Shown: positions 53,640-62,580 of the stretch, piece after piece | Position numbering within the stretch: position 1 is the stretch's first letter | How the letters are laid out: every line of letters begins with the position of its first letter | Origin: Mucilaginibacter pineti | GTDB lineage: Bacteria; Bacteroidota; Bacteroidia; Sphingobacteriales; Sphingobacteriaceae | Reading direction: 5' to 3' | Assembly (NCBI RefSeq): GCF_900101875.1 | Contig: NZ_FNAI01000008.1 | Span: 248,001-312,000 of the forward strand | DNA length: 64,000 nucleotides | Position numbers and translations under genes: made by a program | Notes under the pieces: model-generated | The model's database searches: none | Told to the model about the DNA's origin: nothing | Seen by the model: only the letters and a program-made list of their open reading frames with translations

Positions 53640-54515
53640 GTGCCGCCTCCTGTTAAAAAAACAACTATAAAAGCTAAAACACCTGTAAAACGCAAGCCTG
53701 CAGCTAAAAATAAAAAGGCCGCTGGTATACCTGTGCAATGGAAAATTGCGGGTGCCGGTTTGCTGCTTATCCTGTTATCGCCATTTTATTACGGATACAT
53801 TTTACGAAGCGCAAGCGCAACCTGGCGGTGGATCCTGGATATTGGGCAGGATACCAACTACCGCACCTATAAAAGTTTCAATATCCGCATCCCATCTGGG
53901 TATACGGTGCATGGTATTGATGTATCATCGTATCAGGGCAAAATAAACTGGCAAAAGGTTAAGGCCATGAATGAGGATGGTGTTCATATTTCCTTCGCCT
54001 TTATAAAAGCAACCGAAGGGGTTTTAAGTATGGATCCTTATTTTCAGCGCAACTGGCGCGAGGCACCTAAAGCCGGAATTATTTGCGGCGCTTATCACTT
54101 TTTCTTACCGCAAAAAAGCGGCGTTTGGCAGGCGCGTTTCTTTTTACAAACGGTAAAGGTTGAAAAAGGCGACCTGCCCATGGTGGTGGATGTGGAACGA
54201 TTATATGGCACCACACCTGCTAAAATGCGCGAGCAGCTGCTTTCTTTTATTAAACACATCACTTCAAAAACAGGTGTAAAACCTATTATTTATACCAACC
54301 TAAGCTTTTATGCCGATTACCTGCAGGGCTATTTTGATGATTATCCACTCTGGATAGCACATTACTACCAACCCCAGCTAAGGGTGGGCAGCAATACCAA
54401 CTGGCAGTTTTGGCAAAACTCCGATAAGGCCCGTATCAATGGCATTAATATGAAGGTTGATTTTAACGTATTTAAAGGCGATAGCACCGAATTTTCCCGC
54501 CTGCTTATCCCATAA
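53640..54515 (+). CDS. GH25 lysozyme-like muramidase, membrane-anchored
   Basis: 291 aa from a GTG start (53640-53642). A basic N-terminus (residues 5-28) precedes one membrane helix (about 34-52). The GH25 barrel has GIDVSSYQGKINW (Asp), FIKATEG, MVVDVER (catalytic Glu region) and the closing KVDFNVFKG. It should cut peptidoglycan, probably for remodelling. A TAAGTTTG element (53628-53635) directly abuts the GTG, so either the mRNA is nearly leaderless or the element is not the promoter. No later Met lies before the membrane helix. Confidence 0.88.
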   Translation: MPPPVKKTTIKAKTPVKRKPAAKNKKAAGIPVQWKIAGAGLLLILLSPFYYGYILRSASATWRWILDIGQDTNYRTYKSFNIRIPSGYTVHGIDVSSYQGKINWQKVKAMNEDGVHISFAFIKATEGVLSMDPYFQRNWREAPKAGIICGAYHFFLPQKSGVWQARFFLQTVKVEKGDLPMVVDVERLYGTTPAKMREQLLSFIKHITSKTGVKPIIYTNLSFYADYLQGYFDDYPLWIAHYYQPQLRVGSNTNWQFWQNSDKARINGINMKVDFNVFKGDSTEFSRLLIP

Positions 54516-54520
54516 ACAGT

Positions 54521-55768
54521 TTATTTGTTGCTGCTAAGTTCGGCTTTAGGTATTGTAAATTGATCTTTAGCCTTTATTTGTACAATAACCGGGTTGCCGT
54601 TACTGCTGCCTTTGGCAAAATATTGCTTCAGGTTATTTGGATATTGATTTTGGGCTTTGGCAGCTGTTGCAAACATCAGTTCGGCTTTTATGCTGGTATA
54701 CACATAAGTGCCATCGCTGGTTAAAAAGTTACGATTGTAAAAATTGCCGCCGTTGTAAATGTCGGTTATCGGCAGGTTATAATTTGTGGCATCGGGATAA
54801 ATATCTTTTATGGCAGCCAGCGCGTTAGTTTTAAGGTTGTATATATACGATATGCTGCCATTCGTGCCGGCTATCGAGCTGTTTAGCCTGAAAAATATAT
54901 TGTTGCCAGTTTCGTAGGCGAAGGATACTTCGCGTATTTGTTTTTGATTGGCATTAAAGTAGGTATATCTATGGCCTTTAAGCGAGTCGACAGTTAAAAC
55001 ATCCTGCGGGAAAACGTACTCCTGGGGTAACACCAATTTATATTTTACATATGCACGCTGGCTGGTAAGTTCATAAATATTATATTCAAAAGGGCGGCAA
55101 TACAATACGGCCTTACTACTGCCGATATCAAAAAATGGTCCGTGCCATGTGTAAATATCATCGCTGTTTTGAATGCTTGCCAGTTTCATGTTATAAGGCA
55201 AATACCCGGCATATTGCCTGCCTTTACTGTACAAACGGTATTCGTGATTAACAGTGTCCGGCAGGTATTGTTCGCTAACGCGATAATCAGCATAGCCTAT
55301 GCGCCCGTTTGCAAAGTAATAAGGTGTGCCGATGCTTTTTTCTGGCTGCTCGCGTAGTTTTTTTCCGTCGAAATTATAGTAAATCTCTGTACGACCTTTT
55401 TTAACCATGATCTCGCGTTTTTGGCGGTTTACGCTAAAGGCGGTGGAAAACGAGGGCACTTCTATTTTACAATGAAACTTTCCGGTTTTATCAAAAAGCA
55501 GCACATGATTGGTCTTCTGTTCGTTAATAATAAAATACTTATCGGTAACTACCAGTTGATCTATAGTATTGAAACGGCTTTGAGCAATAGTTTGCAGCGG
55601 AATGTAATTTACCTCATCAAAAACCTGCTGCTTTGTAACATTGGTAACGCTGTTAGGGTCGATATAAATTTCCTGGGGATGGGTTGGTTCCTGCGCAGCG
55701 GCAGCAATGGAAATAAAAAACAAGCAGCCCATAATGGCGGCATTTTTCAGGTTAAGGTTACGCATCAT
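54521..55768 (-). CDS. Six-bladed beta-propeller family protein
   Basis: 415 aa with a signal peptide (about 1-25). Repeats such as YFIINEQKTNHVLLFDKTGKFHCKI and FANGRIGYADYR match the Bacteroidota six-bladed propeller (BF3164/DUF4934-like) family. The function is unknown; such proteins often accompany surface nutrient systems. The alternative start is the next Met at 55765. A 20-bp-arm palindrome lies 33 bp upstream. Confidence 0.78.
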   Translation of the reverse strand: MMRNLNLKNAAIMGCLFFISIAAAAQEPTHPQEIYIDPNSVTNVTKQQVFDEVNYIPLQTIAQSRFNTIDQLVVTDKYFIINEQKTNHVLLFDKTGKFHCKIEVPSFSTAFSVNRQKREIMVKKGRTEIYYNFDGKKLREQPEKSIGTPYYFANGRIGYADYRVSEQYLPDTVNHEYRLYSKGRQYAGYLPYNMKLASIQNSDDIYTWHGPFFDIGSSKAVLYCRPFEYNIYELTSQRAYVKYKLVLPQEYVFPQDVLTVDSLKGHRYTYFNANQKQIREVSFAYETGNNIFFRLNSSIAGTNGSISYIYNLKTNALAAIKDIYPDATNYNLPITDIYNGGNFYNRNFLTSDGTYVYTSIKAELMFATAAKAQNQYPNNLKQYFAKGSSNGNPVIVQIKAKDQFTIPKAELSSNK

Positions 55769-55800
55769 AAAATGTGTTTATAGGTTTGGCAGATTTTTTT

Positions 55801-55844
55801 TGCGTGATAAATAAACTTACAATAGTAAGTTTATTTATCACGCA
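55801..55844. promoter_or_regulatory. Perfect 20-bp-arm palindrome upstream of the propeller gene
   Basis: Arms 55801-55820 and 55825-55844 are perfect inverted repeats (TGCGTGATAAATAAACTTAC and its complement) around AATA. A T-run follows on the plus strand only, where no gene needs a terminator. On the minus strand it would lie in the promoter or leader of the propeller gene. It shares TAAACTT/AAGTTTA half-words with the marR operator but with wider spacing. Confidence 0.6.
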
Positions 55845-55942
55845 CTTTTTTTGGACTACTTGGGATGCTGATGGTTTAATCGCCTTAAAAATTAAATCAG
55901 TTTATAATATTTACAGATCATAAGTCATTAATTTGCGGTCAA

Positions 55943-55981
55943 AAAAAAATGGGACAAATCAATTTATGATTTTGTCCCATT
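55943..55981 (-). terminator. Second terminator after the PKD-discoidin gene
   Basis: AATGGGACAAA (from 55948) pairs with TTTGTCCCATT (ending 55981). On the minus strand it is followed by nine T residues. Confidence 0.82.
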
Positions 55982-55998
55982 ACAGGGTGATAAGGTTA

Positions 55999-56034
55999 AA
56001 AAGAGCGGTTAAAGCAAGTTTTACCGCTCTTTTC
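55999..56034 (-). terminator. First terminator after the PKD-discoidin gene
   Basis: AAGAGCGGT pairs with ACCGCTCTT (56001-56030 region). On the minus strand TTTTT follows. It lies about 25 bp after the stop at 56056 and forms a tandem pair with 55943-55981, marking the end of the Sus-like operon. Confidence 0.8.
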
Positions 56035-56055
56035 TACATTTAAACAAAAATGTTA

Positions 56056-56913
56056 CTATTTCTTATTGGGCTGTTTTTGGTTAATAGACCATTCTGCCAG
56101 CTGGAAATCCCTGCTATTGTTATTTCCTTTAATTTTTATGCGGAACCACTGATACAGAACGTTATTGTTGAATTGCCATATCCTTCGCATAGTACGCTTA
56201 GGGAATACTTCATTATAGGTTTGACCTGTAGCAGGGTCATAGGTAGGGTTATTCTTGCTATCCAATTGAATCCACTTGATGCCATCTGCCGAACCTTCTA
56301 CTACCCAGGCTTTGGGGTCACGATCATCACTGTCATTTGCCGATGTCATGGTATACGCACCGGCAAGTTTAGGCGTATCTAACTTAAAAGTCATTACCAG
56401 ATCACCGGCAAATCCCGATTGGAAGAACTTGGTATTAGGATCACCATCTACGACTTTTAATGAGCCCTCGTTGGCATTTGGGCCACCACCGTTATCACGT
56501 GATACGCTAAGTGTACCGCCTACAGTTAAAAAGTAGTTAGGCCCAACTTTGCTCAGGTCATTATTAGGGTCAACCACGTTCAACAGGATCTCTTGCTGGG
56601 CCGAATAGCCCTGTGAATTTCTTGTTGTTAAGGTTACGTAATATTTACCCTCATATACATATTTATGAAACGGGTTTTGTTCAACAGAGGTACTATCGTC
56701 ACCAAACTGCCAAAGTATATCCTTAGCATTTTGTAGTGTGCTGGTAAACTGATACTCCAAAAATTTTGTAGTATCGGGTTTGGTATAAGTAAAGTTAAGT
56801 ACGGGTTTAGGCTCATCGGGCACTACAGCCACCGGCTTTGCATCCTTTTTACACCCAACTGCAAACATGGCTACCAAACTAAGTACCGGTAGTATATTAA
56901 AAAGTTTTTTCAT
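56056..56913 (-). CDS. PKD and discoidin-domain lipoprotein of the Sus-like locus
   Basis: 285 aa from Met 56913 (a start at 56925 adds four residues). Lipobox in FAVGCKK. A PKD domain (about 40-115, with ILWQFGDDSTSVEQNPFHKY) is followed by an F5/8 type C (discoidin)-like sandwich (about 125-275, with KVVDGDPNTKFFQ and EGSADGIKWIQLDS). It is probably surface-exposed and binds glycan. It is the last gene of the operon. Confidence 0.82.
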   Translation of the reverse strand: MKKLFNILPVLSLVAMFAVGCKKDAKPVAVVPDEPKPVLNFTYTKPDTTKFLEYQFTSTLQNAKDILWQFGDDSTSVEQNPFHKYVYEGKYYVTLTTRNSQGYSAQQEILLNVVDPNNDLSKVGPNYFLTVGGTLSVSRDNGGGPNANEGSLKVVDGDPNTKFFQSGFAGDLVMTFKLDTPKLAGAYTMTSANDSDDRDPKAWVVEGSADGIKWIQLDSKNNPTYDPATGQTYNEVFPKRTMRRIWQFNNNVLYQWFRIKIKGNNNSRDFQLAEWSINQKQPNKK

Positions 56914-56938
56914 TGTATAATTCATTTACAGTTAATAA

Positions 56939-58372
56939 TTATTGAGCGGGAAACAGCTGACTTTGCGGCACAACACGACGACTAATGCCAACAGACGGAA
57001 CCTCATACTCTAATATAGCGCGCTGGCCACCTACGTTTTCACGGTGATCGGCTTCAATGGTATAGTATTCGCCACGCTGCAATGTTATTTTTGCAAAACG
57101 GCTCGGTTGATCCCATGATGTTGTATAATCGTTTATAACCGCAACACCATTAATCCAAAGCCTGCTTCCATCATCCCATTGAGTTTGATAAAATATATAT
57201 TCACCTCTTACCGGTGCAAGGAACTTGCCTGTCCAACGGGTTGAGAAATTATCATGACTTATGCCCGGGGTTGCATCCTGCCACTGACCATCGTTTTGCC
57301 AGTTAATATTAGGTTCTACACGTACAAGTGTAGGTTTTCTACCATCAAAATCAGCCAGCTGGTTATCACTAAAATATTCGGCTTTTAAACCTGTACCATT
57401 ACCCGTTATATAAGAGTTATTGTCGAGATTAACATTAGGATCAACTACTACAATTATTTTATACTTGGTTGGATGAAGGATGTGTTTTGTTGGCGCGCTC
57501 AGGCTTATTACAAACGCAAATTTTTTGCCGGCAACAATGTTAGCGTCAAAAACTGGCCATCCTATTTTCAACCGTATATCGGCCGAGCTGGTATTTGAAT
57601 TTATCCTTACGTTTGAATCAAGGAAAAACTCATTTGGTTTTAACGCTATGGCATTTGCAGGTAGTACATTACTTTGTATAAGTGAGGGTATGGTATCTGT
57701 ATTTAATTTAACGCCTACGTTAAAAGCAGAGCCTGGTATGCCAGCAAGGTTAATAGTTAAAGGAATAGTTATCCCAGCAATATCCGCTACATAACCTTTT
57801 TGATAAACTACGTTGTCTACAGTATCGCCACCGTGGAAAATTGATAAGTAATGAATTTCTTCTGGTTTTATTAATTCTGCGGTATTTATAACGACAAGGA
57901 TATTAGAGCTTCCTCCTTTTATTTCATTGCCTTTACCGGGACTGCTAAGCTTAAATGCAAAGGCAACAGTTTTACCATAGTTTTTTTCAATTGCCGATAA
58001 CCTTATGGTAGCTATACCCGTGCCATTATCTGACCCGAAGGCTACGTTTATAACACTTGGGAAATCGATAGAACCTGCTGGTATTATTACTGCATCCTTT
58101 AAGGTTCCGTTTGCTATAAGCTGCGTTACGGTATCGCTGTTAAAGCTCACTCCAACCTGGAAAGCCTTGGTTGCAGGTGCCGATAACAATATCTTAAAAG
58201 GTACTTTTACCGTTTCATTATCCTTTGTAATGCCGTCTGTAACTATTCCATCGCCAGATATGCTGCGATCTGTAGTTTTTATCAGATCAACATTATCAAG
58301 TTTATTATGCTTGCAGGAAACACCTGCCAGGACCAAAGCCCCTAATAGCATGCAGTATATTCTTTTTTTCAT
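56939..58372 (-). CDS. DUF1735 and PA14 domain lipoprotein of the Sus-like locus
   Basis: 477 aa from ATG 58370-58372, giving a lipoprotein signal with LAGVSC. Two DUF1735-like beta-sandwiches (about 45-165 and 185-320; each with VGVSFNSDTV- or VGVKLNTDTI-type blocks) precede a PA14 domain (about 335-470, with LKAEYFSDNQ and WDDGSRLWINGVAVIND). The upstream extension to 58549 is unlike coding sequence and is not used. Likely a surface glycan-binding protein. Confidence 0.82.
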   Translation of the reverse strand: MKKRIYCMLLGALVLAGVSCKHNKLDNVDLIKTTDRSISGDGIVTDGITKDNETVKVPFKILLSAPATKAFQVGVSFNSDTVTQLIANGTLKDAVIIPAGSIDFPSVINVAFGSDNGTGIATIRLSAIEKNYGKTVAFAFKLSSPGKGNEIKGGSSNILVVINTAELIKPEEIHYLSIFHGGDTVDNVVYQKGYVADIAGITIPLTINLAGIPGSAFNVGVKLNTDTIPSLIQSNVLPANAIALKPNEFFLDSNVRINSNTSSADIRLKIGWPVFDANIVAGKKFAFVISLSAPTKHILHPTKYKIIVVVDPNVNLDNNSYITGNGTGLKAEYFSDNQLADFDGRKPTLVRVEPNINWQNDGQWQDATPGISHDNFSTRWTGKFLAPVRGEYIFYQTQWDDGSRLWINGVAVINDYTTSWDQPSRFAKITLQRGEYYTIEADHRENVGGQRAILEYEVPSVGISRRVVPQSQLFPAQ

Positions 58373-58403
58373 CTTCAAATAATTTAGTCTGCTATAATTC
58401 AGT

Positions 58404-60119
58404 TTATTGATCAGTCCACACTCGGCCATCAAGCGCCCAACTCTGCTTGCTGGCAATTTTAAACCAGTTAATGATTTGCGATGGTATATCTGTTGTTTGC
58501 GGCACCAGTACAGCCAATGACTCGGCCGGTGGCGAACATATAAGGTCATTAAAATCTTCCCAAACGTAATTGCCTTTTAGTACAAAATCACGAGCTTGCG
58601 GACCAGCATCTCTGATGAAACCGCCTTGCCCGTCGGTACCTGGCCAGTAACCTGCTATAAAGCTATAATATGGGTGACTTTCGTCAATTGAAGTTTCGCA
58701 AGCGTAGTTAGCTATTGTGTTGTCAGGCACAGCTGTTTTAAAGAACCTGATATCGCTTACATACACATCAGGCACGCCGTGATCATGACCGTTCAGGAAA
58801 CCAAGTTTAAGCGGGTTACCATTGCTGATACTGCCCGAGCCTGTAATTTCTAACTCGTTGTTGAACACGCCATCGGTATAAGTACGTATAAACCTATGTC
58901 CTGCACGTACTTCTCCTTTAACTGTTAAGTGCTCCCATCTGCCTTTTTGCAAATCGGCTCCACGGCATTGGTGATAATCACCATCGTTTGTGCCGCGCCA
59001 TTCAAAGTACCAGTAATGATCTTCCAGGTAAATTACCCAACCTACAGTTGGGTGACCAGGTGACCACTCGCCACGTTTACCCAATATGCTTGGCCAGAAA
59101 TAAGTATCCTGGGTCTTTTTCACTTTTAACTCAATTGTAAATGGCGTTTGCGTTGTATCTTTATCGCCGCCACCAAGGTTAAATACATCAGCTGTATCAA
59201 TTTCAGCCCTTACATCCTGATCATGAAGCCTTACAGTACGGCCCAGGTACCTGTTACCCGTAAAAGGTTTGGTTATAATACGCTGTTTATAATTTTGGTT
59301 ATAATAAATAATAAAGCTATTTGATTGTGTTTTGCTGAAAACGGTATTATCTAAATCAGTTGCGGTGTATTTACCACCTCTGCTTGAGCTTATAACAACC
59401 AGCCAATCTTCATCTTTATAAGTTGGGCGAGCCTGCAATGCAGCCATCATATCTCCTACATAAGTATCAAATTTTTCAATAGCTCCTTTGTACTGAGGTT
59501 TTGAATTGTCATATGCAGATGCTGCACCTGCCTTATCAACGTCGTTAAATTCCCCCACAACAAATGAGGCGGTATCGGTTTTAAGATTATTCACCACGGC
59601 TGCAGATACTTCGGCATCTGTAGTATAAAGTTCGCTTACATCGGTACCTCCGGTAAGGTTGTTCTTAAACACTGCAGATGATGCAAAACTTACGATTTTA
59701 TTGTTCGGTTGGATTTCCTTTATCCGCTTGAAAATCACCGGGTAAGTTTGCAGGTTTGATTTCGAAAAATCAGTAGTAAGCACCTGGTGCTTTTCTTTTT
59801 TTACACCGGTTAACGTATTTGCCCAATTAGTAACATCGGCAGTTGAATCAATATCGCTTAATGCTACCCAGCTATAAATAGAGTGCGGCAATAATTTATC
59901 AATATTGGGTGTATTGGCGCTTAATACAGATGTACCTCTTGCGCCATCAACTATTAAATACAACACTTTTCGTTTACCGAAAGTTACAGTTGCAGTATCA
60001 GTGTTTTTATCGCCGGGTATTTTTCTGGCAAACTCCTTATTACATGACACTATTGATGTTATAATTACAGTAGTTATTATTGAACTTAACAATAACCGAT
60101 ACTTTTTTATCTTGCTCAT
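58404..60119 (-). CDS. Alkaline-phosphatase-fold plus LamG lipoprotein (DUF4983-like)
   Basis: 571 aa. Lipobox SIVSC at about 22-26. The N-terminal half resembles the alkaline phosphatase superfamily: VLYLIVDGARG, ANTPNIDKLL and TGVKKEKHQV. The second metal site's usual Asp-His in the S/TDHG motif is replaced by VISSSRGG, so catalysis is doubtful. The C-terminal half (about 310-470) is a LamG/concanavalin-like fold, then a DUF4983-type end. Probably a binding or scaffold protein. Confidence 0.78.
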   Translation of the reverse strand: MSKIKKYRLLLSSIITTVIITSIVSCNKEFARKIPGDKNTDTATVTFGKRKVLYLIVDGARGTSVLSANTPNIDKLLPHSIYSWVALSDIDSTADVTNWANTLTGVKKEKHQVLTTDFSKSNLQTYPVIFKRIKEIQPNNKIVSFASSAVFKNNLTGGTDVSELYTTDAEVSAAVVNNLKTDTASFVVGEFNDVDKAGAASAYDNSKPQYKGAIEKFDTYVGDMMAALQARPTYKDEDWLVVISSSRGGKYTATDLDNTVFSKTQSNSFIIYYNQNYKQRIITKPFTGNRYLGRTVRLHDQDVRAEIDTADVFNLGGGDKDTTQTPFTIELKVKKTQDTYFWPSILGKRGEWSPGHPTVGWVIYLEDHYWYFEWRGTNDGDYHQCRGADLQKGRWEHLTVKGEVRAGHRFIRTYTDGVFNNELEITGSGSISNGNPLKLGFLNGHDHGVPDVYVSDIRFFKTAVPDNTIANYACETSIDESHPYYSFIAGYWPGTDGQGGFIRDAGPQARDFVLKGNYVWEDFNDLICSPPAESLAVLVPQTTDIPSQIINWFKIASKQSWALDGRVWTDQ

Positions 60120-60144
60120 CTTTGCTATTATAATTTGGTATTAC

Positions 60145-61773
60145 TTACGGTTTCTGAATAACTACACGTATAATATTATTTTGTTCGATGTTATCGAAAC
60201 GGTTAAAGCTGCCTATTAACAACCATGCACGCTTGCCATCGGCCGATTTGGTGTCAACCACATCATTAAGGTTGCCCGAGAAAGGCCCTGTTGCATTATA
60301 ACCTGCCTCAAGTGAACCTGCCGAATTTAATACCATGAACCCGTTACGTGTAACGTTGCCGTACTTCTTGAAGTAACCGCTTACTACAATCAAACCATCA
60401 TCTAACTGACGGCCAAACCCTGCCGACCCACCATCAAACCCTGCCGAAGCGAAGGTATTATCGAAGCTGCCATCTTCATTAAGCAATGCCATACCAAACG
60501 CGGGCTGACCATTATACTGCGTAAAACTGCCCGTGATAAAATATTTTTTTAACGTGGGGTTATATGTTAATGAGTATATACTATTATTAGCTCCCGAACC
60601 GGTGTTAAAGGAGGCATCTATACTGCCATTGGGATTTAAACGTACAAGGCGGTTGGCGGCCTTACCATCAAACGTGGTAAATGATCCGTAAAGCACCAGT
60701 TTTTCAAATTCAGGCGCATCGGTATGCATAATTGAGTTTATTGGACCATTTGCACCAGGCAACCCTTGTTTTGTAGTTGGATTGTACCTAAAATTAGAAT
60801 CCAGTGAACCATCAGCGTTCAAACGCATGATCTGGCGAATTTCTGTACTGTCAATTATAACCGAATCGCGGGTAAAATTGTAAGTAGGTTTGCCATATCT
60901 TCTGCGTACATAGTACCTAAAGTTGCCGGTAGCCAGTATTTTACCTTGCTGTTTGTAAATAGCACTTATATAGTCATTAGCACCACCATTAAACCTTGGG
61001 AAAAATTTAAGCGTATCTCTTGAGGTATCCTTAGGTGTAATTTTTCTATATACCTTTATTCCAACAGTATCAATGGCTCCGTTATTATTAAGTGTTGTGA
61101 TGTTGCTGATGTTTTCGGTCCGTTGATCGTAACCGCTAAAGCCACCCGCTATAACAAACTTAGTACCTAACTCAATTATTTTTGATAAACCTCCGTTGGC
61201 AGCTTTACCCGGTCTGAAAGTACGGTCAAGCTCACCATCAGATGATGTTCTTACAATTCTGTTGGTTGGTGTAACCAGGCCTTTATTATTATAATTATTA
61301 AAACCGCCAATTACTATATTACGACCATCAACCAGGTTATAAACCTGAGATACAAAGCCGTTGGCGCCTAATGTAGCCCTAAAAGATGGATCGATACTGA
61401 TGTAGCCCGACACGGTAAACTGTGGCCCCAATACCAATTGGTCATCAATGCTTAATGATGTAATACCTGTACTGGCATTATTCGGCACTTTCACTGTAAT
61501 TTCAGTTGCTGTGATTGATACTACAGTACCCTCTTCGCCATTGAACATAAACTTAACCTTATCCTTAAACGGCACAAGTCCTGTAGCCTTAAAAACAACG
61601 GTAGTGCCTACTATACCCGATGCAGGTACAGGTACAACAGCGCGATTCAGATCGACACCTAAAGGTTGTTTAGCGCCACTGTATGGATCCGGGAAGTCTG
61701 TTTGTGACTTTTTACAGCTTTGAACTGCAATTGCCGCCAAAGCAAGTATTATTATAAATTTAAATTTTCTCAT
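60145..61773 (-). CDS. DUF5008/delta-60 repeat lipoprotein with IPT/TIG domain
   Basis: 542 aa. Lipobox VQSCKK at about 16-21. An IPT/TIG domain (about 42-118) is followed by delta-60 repeats forming a propeller-like fold (LNADGSLDSNFRYNP, LNPNGSIDASFNTGS, LNEDGSFDNTF). The family is DUF5008. Such proteins sit beside SusD in Bacteroidota loci. Part of the same minus-strand operon. Confidence 0.8.
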   Translation of the reverse strand: MRKFKFIIILALAAIAVQSCKKSQTDFPDPYSGAKQPLGVDLNRAVVPVPASGIVGTTVVFKATGLVPFKDKVKFMFNGEEGTVVSITATEITVKVPNNASTGITSLSIDDQLVLGPQFTVSGYISIDPSFRATLGANGFVSQVYNLVDGRNIVIGGFNNYNNKGLVTPTNRIVRTSSDGELDRTFRPGKAANGGLSKIIELGTKFVIAGGFSGYDQRTENISNITTLNNNGAIDTVGIKVYRKITPKDTSRDTLKFFPRFNGGANDYISAIYKQQGKILATGNFRYYVRRRYGKPTYNFTRDSVIIDSTEIRQIMRLNADGSLDSNFRYNPTTKQGLPGANGPINSIMHTDAPEFEKLVLYGSFTTFDGKAANRLVRLNPNGSIDASFNTGSGANNSIYSLTYNPTLKKYFITGSFTQYNGQPAFGMALLNEDGSFDNTFASAGFDGGSAGFGRQLDDGLIVVSGYFKKYGNVTRNGFMVLNSAGSLEAGYNATGPFSGNLNDVVDTKSADGKRAWLLIGSFNRFDNIEQNNIIRVVIQKP

Positions 61774-61811
61774 GATTTAATTTCATTACAGTTAAACAGT
61801 TACAAACAATA

Positions 61812-62558
61812 TTATTCTGGTTTAGGCCCTAAACCTGTGTTATAAACATCATTTATAAAGTTGCCTATATCATATCCAAAATAGTATTGCTGATCTTGCA
61901 ACGCATGTACCACTCCGTTTGTAGGCTTAATATCTGAAGAAGCTATGTGATTGGTATAGTAATTATCATCGGGATGTGAAATATCCGGTATGTAGCTGTA
62001 CTCTAATGTACGGGCACCAAGATATTGAACTCCGTTAACTGACGCATATGAAACACCAATATTAACAACTGAACCGCTGTAGGAATAATATAATGCTCCA
62101 GGATGTATGCTTCTCAAGCTTAAATCAATCTGTGGATAATCTTTTAGCTTGTTAATTCCTTTGAACATAAAGCTCTGGATGTATTTGCGCCATACGATAG
62201 GGCTTATTTGCGAAAGGCTTATAACTGTATCGCCCTTACCACCAAGACTATAGGTGTACAAGTACCAGTTTAGTGATCCTGGCGTATGCATATTTCCAAT
62301 TGTTCTTTTTATAACACCGTCATCGGGTGCAAAAAAAGTAAAATCTGTTTTACGGAAATCATCTTCTAACCCGGCCAGTTTCACGATCTGGGCTATAGTG
62401 TCAAAGCGTACGGCCTTTGTTTCAAGGTAGTTAAGCATATCGCCGTTCCAGTTTGGATTGGCCAGCCCTCCATCGGTATAATATTGGTCGCGCTTGCAGG
62501 CGTTTAACACCAGCATTAAAGAGCAACAAACAAATATCAGCTTTTTAATATTTTTCAT
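61812..62558 (-). CDS. Fasciclin-domain lipoprotein
   Basis: 248 aa with lipobox (LVLNACK). A single fasciclin (FAS1) domain has FRKTDFTFFAPDDGVIKRTIG and a C-terminal 'vhaldqqyyf' strand. FAS1 domains mediate adhesion or glycan contacts. It lies 23 bp after the susD stop and 39 bp before the DUF5008 gene. Confidence 0.8.
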   Translation of the reverse strand: MKNIKKLIFVCCSLMLVLNACKRDQYYTDGGLANPNWNGDMLNYLETKAVRFDTIAQIVKLAGLEDDFRKTDFTFFAPDDGVIKRTIGNMHTPGSLNWYLYTYSLGGKGDTVISLSQISPIVWRKYIQSFMFKGINKLKDYPQIDLSLRSIHPGALYYSYSGSVVNIGVSYASVNGVQYLGARTLEYSYIPDISHPDDNYYTNHIASSDIKPTNGVVHALQDQQYYFGYDIGNFINDVYNTGLGPKPE

Positions 62559-62580
62559 AATTATTATAATGCTATGTTAA

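Noticed and set aside
58373..58549. N-terminal extension of the DUF1735-PA14 protein
   Set aside because: Covers the end of the upstream gene; the Met at 58372 starts a clear lipoprotein signal.
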